A stretch of 64,000 nt of DNA, from the NCBI GenBank assembly GCA_049325095.1, contig JBMOPO010000025.1, positions 57,974 through 121,973 of the forward strand, given 5' to 3'. Shown here one piece after another: positions 17,299 through 25,464 of this stretch (the first letter of the stretch is position 1; every line of letters starts with the position of its first letter). Source of the DNA: JAGPUQ01 sp049325095. GTDB taxonomy: Bacteria; Pseudomonadota; Gammaproteobacteria; Pseudomonadales; Porticoccaceae. Under the pieces are notes generated by a model, which was not told where the DNA came from, did not search any database, and saw nothing but the letters and a program-made list of their open reading frames with translations. The position numbers and the translations under genes were made by a program.

Positions 17299-17613
17299 AT
17301 GAAAACCCTGCCCGACGAAGTGCGTCCCTACCAGCGCACGCCGGTGTTCACCGAGACCACGGTACCCGCCGGGCTGCTGCGGGCGCACACCACCAAGGCC
17401 GGCACCTGGGGCAGGATCCTGGTCCTCGAAGGCCGGCTGAGATACCGGATCCTCAGCCCCGCGGTGGAGGAAGTCCTGCTCACCCCCGAGCGGTTCGGCG
17501 TGGTCGAACCCCAGGTACCGCACGAGGTCGCCCCGGACGGCCCGGTGAAATTCCTGGTGGAATTTCTCCGGGTTCCGGAGCCGAAAGCCCAGGGCCAGGC
17601 TCGCGCCGGCTAG
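17299..17613 (+). CDS. DUF1971 cupin-like protein
   Basis: A 104-residue protein of the DUF1971 family, whose domain is also found attached to TehB-type methyltransferases. The family pattern is clear: YQRTPVFTETTVPAGLL, HTTKAGTWGRILVLEGRLRY, then GVVEPQVPHEV, ending in KFLVEFLR. The fold is a small beta-barrel and the function is not established. The gene converges on the SLC13 transporter gene, and the two stop codons overlap in a shared CTAG (17610-17613), leaving no room for a separate terminator. Confidence 0.8.
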   Translation: MKTLPDEVRPYQRTPVFTETTVPAGLLRAHTTKAGTWGRILVLEGRLRYRILSPAVEEVLLTPERFGVVEPQVPHEVAPDGPVKFLVEFLRVPEPKAQGQARAG

Positions 17614-19046
17614 GTGGCCAGCGAGAGGATCAGGATCACTGCCGCGATGTTGAGCCCCAGCCCCACCGCCAGCATGCGCCTGAGGTTCACCACGCCCGAC
17701 GCATAGGCGATCGCGTTCGGCGCGGTCGCCACCGGCAGCATGAAAGCGAAACTCGCCGCCAGCGCCACCGGAAAGCCGAGCTCCGCCAGCGGCGTACCGG
17801 TCGCACTCGCCACCGCGGCCACCACCGGCAGCATCGAAGTCAGAGTCGCGACATTGCTCGCGAGCTCCGACACCAGAATCGTCGCCGCCACCAGCAGCGC
17901 GATGAGCCCGAGCGCCGAAACGCCCCCGAGCCCGCTGATCCACGTACCGATCCAGGCCGCAAGGCCCGTGCTTTCCATCGCCGCCGCCAGCGAAAGCCCG
18001 CCGCCGAACAGCACCGCGATGCCCCAGGGAATGCGCTCGGCCGTTTCCCAGTCGATCAGCTTTTCGCCACCGCCGCGGCCGGACGGAATGAAGAACAGCA
18101 GCAGGGCGCCGATGATAGCCACACCCGTGTCCGTCAGGGCGCTCAAACCGGGCAGGCCCGCCAGCTGGACGCGGAACATCCACGCCAGCGCCACGAGCCC
18201 GAACACCGCCCCGATGCGCGCCTCGGGGCGCGTGACCGGCCCCAGCGCCCGCAGCGCATCCTTCACCACCGCGCCGATCGCCGCGAAGCGCCCCTGCGCC
18301 TTGCGGCCGAACAGCGGCAGGCACAGCAGCAGCCAGGCGACCGGCAGCATCACCAGCATGATCGGAATGGCGCGCGCCATCCAGTCGATGAAGGTGATCG
18401 GCTCGCCCGCGCGCGCGAAGAAGGCGATACCGATGAGGTTGGTGGGCGAGCCGACCGGCGTGCCGACGCCGCCGATCGTCGCCGCGTGCGCGACGCCCAA
18501 TATCAAAGCGCCGCCGAGAGCCGGGTCCGCCGGGCCGCCGCCCGCCATCGCCCGTGCAGTACCGATCGCGATGGGCACCAGCATCAGGGTCGTCGCCGTA
18601 TTGGAAACCCACATCGAGAGTACCATCGAGGCGGCCATGAAGCCCGCCACCAGCATCACCGGCCGCCCGCCCGCGGCCGCTGCTATCGACAGCGCGATGC
18701 GCTCGTGCAGCCGCCAGCGCTCCACGCAGGCCGCCAGCATGAAACCGCCGATGAAGAGAAAGACGATCGGGTCGGCGTAGGGGGCAACCGCCGCGCCGAT
18801 GCCGGCCGCGCCGATGAGCGGCAGCGCGGCGATCGGGATCAGCGCCGTCGCCGAAATTGCGATCGCCTCGGTGACCCAGAACACCACCATGAGCGCCACC
18901 AGCGAGACCACGCGCCAGGCTTCCGCCGAAAGCCCTTCGGGCGGCGGGAGGAGTTGCAGCCCGAGGGCCAGCGCCGGCCCCAGGGCGAGCCCCACCCGGC
19001 GGCCGGTGGGGCCGAAGCCGGTTGCCTCGCCGGCGACCTCGGTCAT
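17610..19046 (-). CDS. SLC13/DASS family anion transporter
   Basis: A 478-residue integral membrane protein of the divalent anion:sodium symporter family, which imports dicarboxylates, citrate or sulfate. The first SNT signature is at SMWVSNTATTLMLVPIA. The second half carries the partner repeat VSELASNVATLTSMLPV, and VGSPTNLIG with neighbouring Gly residues forms the family's hairpin region. Eleven or more hydrophobic segments span the length. GGAGGG lies 6 nt before the ATG. Among catabolic genes a dicarboxylate import role is likely. It is convergent with the DUF1971 gene and overlaps it by a few bases. Confidence 0.88.
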   Translation of the reverse strand: MTEVAGEATGFGPTGRRVGLALGPALALGLQLLPPPEGLSAEAWRVVSLVALMVVFWVTEAIAISATALIPIAALPLIGAAGIGAAVAPYADPIVFLFIGGFMLAACVERWRLHERIALSIAAAAGGRPVMLVAGFMAASMVLSMWVSNTATTLMLVPIAIGTARAMAGGGPADPALGGALILGVAHAATIGGVGTPVGSPTNLIGIAFFARAGEPITFIDWMARAIPIMLVMLPVAWLLLCLPLFGRKAQGRFAAIGAVVKDALRALGPVTRPEARIGAVFGLVALAWMFRVQLAGLPGLSALTDTGVAIIGALLLFFIPSGRGGGEKLIDWETAERIPWGIAVLFGGGLSLAAAMESTGLAAWIGTWISGLGGVSALGLIALLVAATILVSELASNVATLTSMLPVVAAVASATGTPLAELGFPVALAASFAFMLPVATAPNAIAYASGVVNLRRMLAVGLGLNIAAVILILSLAT

Positions 19047-19177
19047 GGCGTTCCCTCCGCATCGAGCACCGGAATTTCAACCGGACAGGAGTTTCCAATC
19101 AATTGCCGGGCAAGCCGCCGCGCGGCGCATCGGCAATGGATCCAATCGCAGCCACCGGCACCAGGCCTCGGCACCAA

Positions 19178-19216
19178 CGCCGGGTACGCTGCGTTTGTCC
19201 GGCCCGCGTCGATGGC
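19178..19216 (+). repeat. 39-bp direct repeat, unit 1
   Basis: Begins CGCCGGGTACGCTGCG and ends TCGATGGC. The second unit lies at 19323-19361 and differs at about six positions. The two units bracket the REP palindrome, suggesting a composite BIME-like mosaic. Confidence 0.7.
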
Positions 19217-19244
19217 GATGGCGAACTTGGCGCGCACGACCTCG

Positions 19245-19280
19245 GTAGGCCGGATAAGCCGCACCGCGGCGCATCCGGCA
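19245..19280. repeat. REP palindrome, enterobacterial type
   Basis: A 36-bp imperfect palindrome with arms GCCGGATAAG and GCATCCGGC, preceded by GTAG. Read on the minus strand it matches the classic E. coli REP pattern GCCGGATGCG ... TTATCCGGCCTAC. A second copy lies at 62193-62228. REPs are intergenic targets of RAYT transposases and can affect mRNA ends or gyrase binding. Confidence 0.75.
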
Positions 19281-19322
19281 ATCGCCCCCATCTCAACCGC
19301 CGGCATCATGCCTCCGCGCCGG

Positions 19323-19361
19323 CGCCGGGTGCGCTGCGCCTGCCCGCCCCGCATCGATGGC
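19323..19361 (+). repeat. 39-bp direct repeat, unit 2
   Basis: Begins CGCCGGGTGCGCTGCG and ends TCGATGGC. It is the partner of the unit at 19178-19216. Confidence 0.7.
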
Positions 19362-19383
19362 TAGGGCTGGGGCCGCCGGCGGG

Positions 19384-19770
19384 TCACTCCCGCAACGCCG
19401 GATAGTCGGGGTTGGCGATCGCCAGCTTGGCGCGCACGGTCGCGCGCACCTGGGCCAGCACCTCGGCGCGGCGGTGGTCGAGGGCGCCGGAGCGAATGGC
19501 GGCGCAGAGCTCGGCGTTGAGCGCGTCGAGGGCGGCGTCCCGCTCCAGGTCCGGCGGGGCCGGTTTGCCGAGCAGGCGCTCGAGCCCGGCCAGCTCGGCG
19601 CGGTCGGCGGCGGCGCCCTGTTCCAGTTCGCGACCGACGATGGCGAGGATGTTGGCCGCCACCCGGCACCGGTAGGCGCTGCCGCCCTGGAGCTGGGGCA
19701 GGACCTCGTCGCGCAGGAAAGCGCGCACGCCGGCCAGCAGCTCGGCGGCGGTGGCTCGGTCCTGGGGCAT
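19384..19770 (-). CDS. DUF6285 protein, candidate LvaB-like kinase partner
   Basis: A 128-residue, mainly helical acidic protein with the DUF6285 pattern: a helix ending DEVLPQLQG, the stretch YRCRVAANILAIVGREL, and a closing LAIANPDYPALRE. The family usually sits beside APH-fold kinases. In Pseudomonas putida levulinate catabolism a small protein of similar size and position, LvaB, is needed by the kinase LvaA for phosphorylating 4-hydroxyacyl-CoA. Here the ATG follows the kinase stop codon after one base (TGAcATG), so translation is coupled and a complex is likely. The LvaB link is my inference from size and context. Confidence 0.72.
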   Translation of the reverse strand: MPQDRATAAELLAGVRAFLRDEVLPQLQGGSAYRCRVAANILAIVGRELEQGAAADRAELAGLERLLGKPAPPDLERDAALDALNAELCAAIRSGALDHRRAEVLAQVRATVRAKLAIANPDYPALRE

Positions 19771-19771
19771 G

Positions 19772-20848
19772 TCAGGCTTCCTCGATCAGTTGCAGGAGGT
19801 CGAGCTCGTTCTCGCAGGCGCGCCGCCCGATGGCCAGGTGCTCGAAGGAGTCGATCAGCCCGGAGATGTGCTTGTAGGCCTGGAACTGGCAGACGATGCC
19901 CCATTTGAGGGTGCCGAACACCTCCCAGAAGCGCACCGCCCGGGGATCCACGGCGCGGCCGCCGGCGTCCTCATAGCCGGCGAACAGGTCCTCGCGGGAG
20001 CCGAAGCCGCCCACCGGATTGCGGTGCTGGCCGAAGCGCCAGGCGCGCACGCACAGCCAGCCGAGATCCTCCATGCCGTCGCCGAGGTGCCCCAGCTCCC
20101 AGTCGAGCACGGCGCGGATGCCCTCGGGGCCGACGACGAAGTTGCCGTTGCGGAAGTCGCCGTGCACCAGGCCGACGGGGGCCCGGTCGGGGCAGCGCTC
20201 CTCCAGCCAGCGGAAGGCCAGCTCGAAGGCGGGGTGGTACTCGGGCCGGCCCACCGGGGTCTCGTCGCGGTAGAAGGCGCTGAGGCCGTCGAGCAGTTCA
20301 CGGTAGTAGCCGAGCAGGGCGCGCGGCGGCATGCGGCTGAGACGGGCCGGCAACTTCGCCCTGTCGATGGCGTGCAGGCCGGCGAGGATCGCGCCGCACT
20401 GGCGGGCCATGCGGGCGCGGGCGCCGGCGAAGGCCTCATCGCGCAGGATGCGCGGCGCCAGCACCTCGCCCTCGATGCGGTCCATCACGTAGCAGCTGCC
20501 CAGCGGATGGTCGGCGGGCAGGCTGAAATGTACCCGCGCCACCGGGCCGCCGGCCTCGAATACGGCGCGCTGCAATTGCGCCTCGGTGTCGCGGTCGAGC
20601 GAGTAGGCGGTCTTGCCGCCGCGCCAGCCCTCGGGTCCGGCACTGCCGGTGGCGCCCGGGTCGCGGCGCAGGATGAGGCGGTGGCGGGCACCGGCCGGGG
20701 TGTCCACATCGAAGGACCAAGTCTCGCGGGAGGCGCCGCCGGAGAGGCGCTCGAGACCGCTCAGGGTCACCGGCCCGAAGTGGCGCTCGAGCGCGGCGGC
20801 GAGCAGTTCGCCGACCGCCGCCGGGGGCAGTTCGACGGCCTGGTTCAC
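19772..20848 (-). CDS. APH-fold phosphotransferase, candidate hydroxyacyl-CoA kinase
   Basis: A 358-residue kinase of the aminoglycoside phosphotransferase superfamily. The nucleotide-binding region includes LSGGASRETWSFDV, the catalytic loop is VHGDFRNGNFVV and the metal-binding segment is VLDWELGHLGD. Relatives include LvaA and the kinase domain of ACAD10/ACAD11, which phosphorylate hydroxyacyl-CoAs so that the hydroxyl can be eliminated or moved. A catabolic role is therefore more likely than drug resistance. The GTG start at 20848 overlaps the stop of the upstream DUF7064/7065 gene in GTGA, and the DUF6285 gene follows after one base, so all three are translationally coupled. Confidence 0.82.
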   Translation of the reverse strand: MNQAVELPPAAVGELLAAALERHFGPVTLSGLERLSGGASRETWSFDVDTPAGARHRLILRRDPGATGSAGPEGWRGGKTAYSLDRDTEAQLQRAVFEAGGPVARVHFSLPADHPLGSCYVMDRIEGEVLAPRILRDEAFAGARARMARQCGAILAGLHAIDRAKLPARLSRMPPRALLGYYRELLDGLSAFYRDETPVGRPEYHPAFELAFRWLEERCPDRAPVGLVHGDFRNGNFVVGPEGIRAVLDWELGHLGDGMEDLGWLCVRAWRFGQHRNPVGGFGSREDLFAGYEDAGGRAVDPRAVRFWEVFGTLKWGIVCQFQAYKHISGLIDSFEHLAIGRRACENELDLLQLIEEA

Positions 20849-21873
20849 GCGCCCACTCCCACCGGACGGCCATCGACGATCTGGTCGAGGTATTCGGAGA
20901 GCCCGTAGCCGACCTGCCCGTTGCAGCGGTACTCGGTGAGCCCCTCGGTGATGCGGGTGAGTAGCTCGGTGCCGTCGGCCAGGGTGCGGCGGTTGCGCAG
21001 CGGGATCAGCGCCAGCACCCGGCCCTCGATCCGGTATTCGGCGCCATCGGTGCGCGCCCAGGCGCGCAGCCGGGTCTGGTGGAAGTTGGCATCCCATTCG
21101 GACTCCACCCGCACTTCCCGCACCAGGTCGTAGCGGCCGCCGCTGAGCACCATGCCGCCGACGATGCGGCGGCCGTCGCCGAGCGCCTTGTCGAGCAGCA
21201 TGATGGCGAAGTCCTCGCTGAAGCTCATCGGCAGCCAGCGGTACCAGGGCACGTTCTGCCAGTAGCGCGGCCCCCAACTGTGGTCGCGCAGGCCGAGCCC
21301 GCGGACCTGCCACTCCCGGTCGCCGACGCGGATGCGGCCGGTGCCGGCGATGTGCTGCTCGTAGTGGCCGGCATAGAGCCCGGCGTTGGGGTTCTCCCGC
21401 CAGGGGCTGCCGTCGGCGTGCACCGGCTCGCCGCCGTACATGGGGGAGACGCCGCGGTAGTCGATGTCGACCGCGCAGGGCAGCCGGGGATTGTTCCGGA
21501 AGGCGCGGCCGGGGTCGATCATCTCGCCGGGGTCGCGCAACAGCAGCACCTCGCCGCGGTAGTGCACGGAGAGGCGCTTGAAGGGCTCGGCCACGGCAAA
21601 GCGCATGCCGCCGGCATCGAAGGCCTCGTTGTGGGCGATCTCCGGGCGCCGGAACATGAAGGCGACCGAGCCGTCCGGCAGATAGAGGCAGTTGGTCATC
21701 TCGGCATGGCCTTCGTTGACCCGATTGCCGAGCCGGAACCAACCGCCGACGCGCTGCCCGGCGTCGTAAAGGTTGAAGTACATGCTCTCGTTGTAGTTCC
21801 GCTCCCCGCTCGGCGGGTGCAGGTATTCATCCTCCGGCGCGAGGCGGAGGTGGATGCCGGGAGGCAGGTCCAT
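20845..21873 (-). CDS. DUF7064/DUF7065-type protein, unknown function
   Basis: A 342-residue soluble protein without a signal peptide. It is rich in beta-strand-like segments and tryptophans, for example SMYFNLYDAGQRVGGWFRLGNRV near residue 30, LGLRDHSWGPRYWQNVPWYRWL near residue 195 and MVLSGGRYDLVREVRVESEWD. The pattern fits the DUF7064/DUF7065 pair, which is distantly related to the CrtC/AttH lipocalin-like hydratase fold. I am fairly sure of the family but not of any reaction. It overlaps the kinase gene by 4 bp and lies 22 bp after the aldo/keto reductase gene, so it probably acts on the same metabolite. Confidence 0.65.
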   Translation of the reverse strand: MDLPPGIHLRLAPEDEYLHPPSGERNYNESMYFNLYDAGQRVGGWFRLGNRVNEGHAEMTNCLYLPDGSVAFMFRRPEIAHNEAFDAGGMRFAVAEPFKRLSVHYRGEVLLLRDPGEMIDPGRAFRNNPRLPCAVDIDYRGVSPMYGGEPVHADGSPWRENPNAGLYAGHYEQHIAGTGRIRVGDREWQVRGLGLRDHSWGPRYWQNVPWYRWLPMSFSEDFAIMLLDKALGDGRRIVGGMVLSGGRYDLVREVRVESEWDANFHQTRLRAWARTDGAEYRIEGRVLALIPLRNRRTLADGTELLTRITEGLTEYRCNGQVGYGLSEYLDQIVDGRPVGVGA

Positions 21874-21895
21874 GGCGCGCTCCTCCGGGGCAGGT

Positions 21896-22873
21896 TCAGG
21901 CGTAGCGGGCGCCGGCCGCGGCCCCGGGCGGGAACACCGCCTCGATGGCGCGCAACTCGGCGTCGCTGAGCGTCAGCTCCGCCGCGGCGGCGTTGCTGTC
22001 GAGGTTGGCGATCCTGCGGGTGCCGGGAATCGGCACTATGCCCTCCCACTGTGCCAGCAGCCAGGCCAGGGCGAACTGGGCAGCGGTGCAGCCACGAGCG
22101 GCGGCGAGCTGCCGCACCTTGTCGGTGAGCTCCAGGTTGCGCTCGAGGTTGCCGGGCTGGAAGCGCGGGTTGGTCTTGCGGAAGTCCTTGTCGCCCAGCT
22201 CCGCGGTGCTGGTGATGGTGCCGGTGAGGAAGCCGCGGCCCAGGGGACTGTAGGGCACCAGGGCGATGTTCAGTTCGCGGCACAGGGGCAGCACTTCGGG
22301 CTCGGGGTCGCGAGTCCAGAGCGAATACTCGGTCTGCAGCGCGGCGATGGGGTGCACGGCCTGGGCGCGGCGGATCAGCGCCGGATCCGCCGAGGCCTCG
22401 GACAGACCGAGAAAGCGCACCTTGCCGGCCCGCACCAGCTCCGCCATGGCGCCCACCGTGTCCTCGATCGGCACCTTGGGATCGACGCGATGCTGGTAAT
22501 AGAGATCGATGCAGTCGATGCCGAGCCGTCGCAGGCTGGCGTCGCAGGCGCTTTTCACGTACTCCGGGCGGCCGTTGACCTGGAGTTCGAGCCCCCCTTC
22601 GGGCCGGCGTCTGGCGCCGGCGATGCCGAACTTGGTGGCGATGAACGCCTGCTCGCGGCGCCCGGCGAGCGCCCGCCCGATCAGGGTCTCGTTGTGGCCG
22701 CTGCCGTAGACGTCGGCGGTGTCGAGAAAATTCAGGCCGATGTCCAGCGCATGGTGCAGGGTGGCGATGGATTCGCTCTCGTCGGCCGGGCCGTAGAAAT
22801 CCGACATGCCCATGCAGCCGAGGCCGATCGCCGACACCTCGCAGCCGCTGTTGCCCAGTATCCGGTATTGCAT
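21896..22873 (-). CDS. Aldo/keto reductase
   Basis: A 325-residue NADPH-dependent (beta/alpha)8 oxidoreductase. The catalytic tetrad is visible: Asp and Tyr in FLDTADVYG near residues 50-56, Lys in FIATKFG near residue 82, and His in LYYQHRVD near residue 128. The cofactor-binding end carries GIVPIPGTRR. It resembles the AKR13-type bacterial enzymes that reduce aldehydes and ketones. AAGGGGGTGAT precedes the ATG. It leads the coupled DUF7064/7065-kinase-DUF6285 block, and a multi-hairpin repeat lies directly upstream. Confidence 0.88.
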   Translation of the reverse strand: MQYRILGNSGCEVSAIGLGCMGMSDFYGPADESESIATLHHALDIGLNFLDTADVYGSGHNETLIGRALAGRREQAFIATKFGIAGARRRPEGGLELQVNGRPEYVKSACDASLRRLGIDCIDLYYQHRVDPKVPIEDTVGAMAELVRAGKVRFLGLSEASADPALIRRAQAVHPIAALQTEYSLWTRDPEPEVLPLCRELNIALVPYSPLGRGFLTGTITSTAELGDKDFRKTNPRFQPGNLERNLELTDKVRQLAAARGCTAAQFALAWLLAQWEGIVPIPGTRRIANLDSNAAAAELTLSDAELRAIEAVFPPGAAAGARYA

Positions 22874-22914
22874 GGATCACCCCCTTGCAGTGGTCAGTGA
22901 CGGTTCGATTCTAG

Positions 22915-23070
22915 CAAGCTGTTGAAAAAGCCCATCCGTGGGCTTTTTCAACTCGCTTCGCTGCGGCACATGTCCGCAGCTCGCTCCGAAAATCAAACAC
23001 TTGCGCGTTTGATTTTCGATGCGGCGCCTCCCTGCGGCGCCTGGCAGGGCGTTGTTCAACGCCCTGCCAG
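22915..23070 (-). repeat. Multi-hairpin dispersed repeat, divergent copy
   Basis: A chain of strong palindromes: GTTGAAAAAGCCCA/TGGGCTTTTTCAAC (22921-22952), GCTGCGG/CCGCAGC (22960-22980), CGAAAATCAAAC/GTTTGATTTTCG (22987-23018) and CTGGCAGGGCGTTG/CAACGCCCTGCCAG (23041-23070). It aligns with the copies at 1350 and 31063 through shared CTCGCTCC and CACTTGCG blocks and the same hairpin order. The arm sequences differ in a compensatory manner. It lies between two minus-strand genes and could act as a terminator for the upstream permease transcript. Confidence 0.82.
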
Positions 23071-23132
23071 AGGAGGGCCCCGCGCCTGGCCGCCCCGCGC
23101 GCCGCCAATCGCGAACCGGAGCGCGCCGGCGG

Positions 23133-24515
23133 TCAACCCGCCCGGCCGACCAGGCTGTGCCGGTGCCCGTAGCCGAAGTACACCGCGATCCCGATCGCCA
23201 TCCATACCAGGAAGCGCAGCAGGGTCAACCCGTCCAGGCTGGCGATCAGATAACCGCAGGACAGGATCGCCAGCAGCGGCGTCCAGGGCATGCAGGGGGT
23301 GCGGAACGGGCGCGGCAGGTCGGGCCGGGCGCGGCGCAGATAGAGCACCGCGATCGACACCATGATGAAGGCCGCCAGGGTACCCACGTTGACCAGCGCC
23401 GCGACCTCGGCGATGGGCAGCAGGCCGGCACCCGTCGCGATCAGCAGGCCGGTCGCGAGAATGGTGCGCGCCGGGGTGCGAAAGCGCGGGTGCACCCGGG
23501 AGAACGCCAGCGGCAGCAGGCCGTCGCGGGACATGGCGTAGAACACCCGGGTCTGGCCGTACAGCATCACCAGCAGCACCGAGCTCAGCCCGGCGACCGC
23601 CCCGATCGCGACCGCGCCGCTGGCGAAGCGCTCGCCCACCTGCGCCAGGGCGAAGGCCATGGGATCGGACACATCGAGCGCGGTATGGGGCGCGATACCG
23701 GTCAGGACCACGGTCACCGCAATGTAGATCAGGGTGCAGATGACCAGCGAAGCGATGATGCCGATGGGCATGTCGCGCTGCGGATTGCGGGCCTCCTCGG
23801 CGGCGGTCGAGACCGCGTCGAAGCCGATGTAGGCAAAGAAGATCAGCCCGGCCCCGGCCATCACCCCCGACCAGCCGAAGGGCATGAAGGGCCGCCAGTT
23901 GGCCGGCTCGACGTGGGGGATGGCGGCGTAGAGGAAGAGGCCGATCACCGCCAGCTTGAGGATCACGATCAGCATGTTGGCCAGGCTGGTCTGGCGCACC
24001 CCGAGCGCCAGCAGGCCGCTGATCAGCAGCATGATCGCGAACGCCGGCAGGTTGATGATGCCGCCCTGCACTGGGGCCTTGGTGAGCGCCTCGGGCAGGG
24101 TCAGGCCCAGGCCGGCGAGCAGGGTCACGAAATAGCCCGACCAGCCGATCGCCACCGCGGCACAGGCCAGGGCGTATTCGAGGATCAGATCCCAGCCGAT
24201 GACCCAGGCCGGAAACTCGCCCAGGGTGACATAGGTGTAGGTGTAGGCGCTGCCGGCGACCGGTACCGTGGCGGCGAATTCCGCGTAGACCAGGGCGGCG
24301 AAGGCGCAGGCCAGGGCGCCGACCACGAAGGATATCGACAGCGCCGGCCCCGCCTTGGTGGCCGCCGCGATGCCGGTCAGCACGAAGATCCCGGCGCCGA
24401 TGATGGCGCCGATACCGAGCAGGGTGAGGTCGAGCCCCGACAGACTGCGCGCCAGACCCGGTTCGCCATCCGGCGCGGCGCCGGCAATGGGCTTCCGGCG
24501 GTTGAGAAACTGCAT
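23133..24515 (-). CDS. APC family amino acid permease, CAT-like
   Basis: A 460-residue permease with about twelve transmembrane segments. The first helix holds GIGAIIGAGIFVLTG near residue 35, the substrate-binding Gly-rich motif of the APC superfamily. Another family landmark is IGFDAVSTAAEEARNPQRDMPIGI near residue 230. It resembles the cationic amino acid transporter subgroup (YfnA-like). GGGAG lies 8 nt before the ATG at 24515, which I chose over longer frames. It is separated by 74 bp from an SDR gene upstream. It may take up an amino acid or amine, and a link to the catabolic genes is only positional. Confidence 0.88.
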   Translation of the reverse strand: MQFLNRRKPIAGAAPDGEPGLARSLSGLDLTLLGIGAIIGAGIFVLTGIAAATKAGPALSISFVVGALACAFAALVYAEFAATVPVAGSAYTYTYVTLGEFPAWVIGWDLILEYALACAAVAIGWSGYFVTLLAGLGLTLPEALTKAPVQGGIINLPAFAIMLLISGLLALGVRQTSLANMLIVILKLAVIGLFLYAAIPHVEPANWRPFMPFGWSGVMAGAGLIFFAYIGFDAVSTAAEEARNPQRDMPIGIIASLVICTLIYIAVTVVLTGIAPHTALDVSDPMAFALAQVGERFASGAVAIGAVAGLSSVLLVMLYGQTRVFYAMSRDGLLPLAFSRVHPRFRTPARTILATGLLIATGAGLLPIAEVAALVNVGTLAAFIMVSIAVLYLRRARPDLPRPFRTPCMPWTPLLAILSCGYLIASLDGLTLLRFLVWMAIGIAVYFGYGHRHSLVGRAG

Positions 24516-24589
24516 GGAGGTCGCTCCCGGCGGTAGGGTGCCGATGCCGATGCACAACCCGCGCCGGACTGCCGGCGCGGGCGGCGGGA

Positions 24590-25444
24590 TCAGAGCACGA
24601 TATCGGTCTGCTGGTCGGCCTTCTTCAGCGCCTCGCACCGCTCCGCCCAGTCGTAGCCCTTCAGGATCCGCTCGAAGCGGGCCTGGACGTACTTGCGCAG
24701 GCCGGGGTCGGTGAAGATGTAGGGCTGGTCGGCGCGGATCGCCTCCAGCACCTGCTCGCCCACCACATCGGGGCTCAGGCCTTTCTTGAGCATCTCCACC
24801 ATCTGCTCGGACCTGGAATCCGTGGCCCCGCCGTATTCCGCCGGGCGGTTGCGCGCCGAGGTGCCGAGGTTGGTGTTGACCACGCCCGGGCAGAGCACGG
24901 AAACCCCGATGTTGTCGTTGAGATGCTCGGCCATGGCGGTTTCCGAGATCGCCACCACCGCATACTTGGAGGCGTTGTAGGCCGACAGCTCGCCCCAGGC
25001 ATACATCCCGGCCATGGATGCGGTGTTGACCACATGGCCGCCCTCGCCGTGGGACTCGATCAGCGGCATGAAGGCCTGCAGGCCCCAGACCACGCCCCAC
25101 ATATTGACGTCGATGGTCCAGCGCCAGTTCTTCTCGCTGGTGGTCTCGGCGCGGCCGCTGGCACCGACCCCGGCATTGTTGACCAGCACATGGACCTTGC
25201 CGAAGGTGTCGACGGTGGCCTGGGCGGCGGCGAACACCGAATCCCGCTTGGTGACATCGGTCACCACGCCCGCGACCTCGCGCCCTTGGGCCCTGAGTTC
25301 GGCCACCGCCCGATCGAGCGCGGCCTTTTCGATATCGGCCAGCATCACCTTCATGCCGGCGGCCGAGAAGGCCCTGGCCATGCCGAGACCCATGCCGCTG
25401 GCGGCACCGGTGATGAAGGCCACTTTACCTGCTACGTCTTTCAT
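24590..25444 (-). CDS. SDR family oxidoreductase
   Basis: A 284-residue classical SDR, slightly longer than its neighbours because of a C-terminal extension. TGAASGMG is at residues 12-19, NNAG at 89-92, Ser143, Tyr156 and Lys160 (YNASK). The tail, around FERILKGYDWAERCEALKK, is rich in charged residues and contains YIFTDP, a feature of cyclopentanol- or sorbitol-like SDRs of this size class. GGAG lies 9 nt before the ATG. It is 20 bp after an MFS transporter gene in the same direction, so import and oxidation of one compound is plausible. Confidence 0.86.
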   Translation of the reverse strand: MKDVAGKVAFITGAASGMGLGMARAFSAAGMKVMLADIEKAALDRAVAELRAQGREVAGVVTDVTKRDSVFAAAQATVDTFGKVHVLVNNAGVGASGRAETTSEKNWRWTIDVNMWGVVWGLQAFMPLIESHGEGGHVVNTASMAGMYAWGELSAYNASKYAVVAISETAMAEHLNDNIGVSVLCPGVVNTNLGTSARNRPAEYGGATDSRSEQMVEMLKKGLSPDVVGEQVLEAIRADQPYIFTDPGLRKYVQARFERILKGYDWAERCEALKKADQQTDIVL

Positions 25445-25464
25445 GGTCGTTGTCTCCGTTGGTT

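Larger units (their letters stand above)
19047..19383. other. Gene-free stretch with REP element and direct repeat
   Basis: Between the SLC13 start codon and the end of the DUF6285 gene. It contains a REP-like palindrome (19245-19280) framed by a direct repeat of 39 bp with about 33 matches (19178-19216 and 19323-19361). The short frames through it look like repeat sequence read as protein, and I see no gene. It must also hold the SLC13 promoter, which I could not locate. Confidence 0.6.

Noticed and set aside
19772..20848. Aminoglycoside resistance gene
   Set aside because: The APH fold is present, but the coupling with DUF6285 and DUF7064/7065 genes in a CoA-rich district fits hydroxyacyl-CoA kinases better than drug resistance.
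22877..23108. Short frames inside the repeat at 22915-23070
   Set aside because: The sequence is explained completely by the palindromes, and the frames lack ribosome-binding sites.
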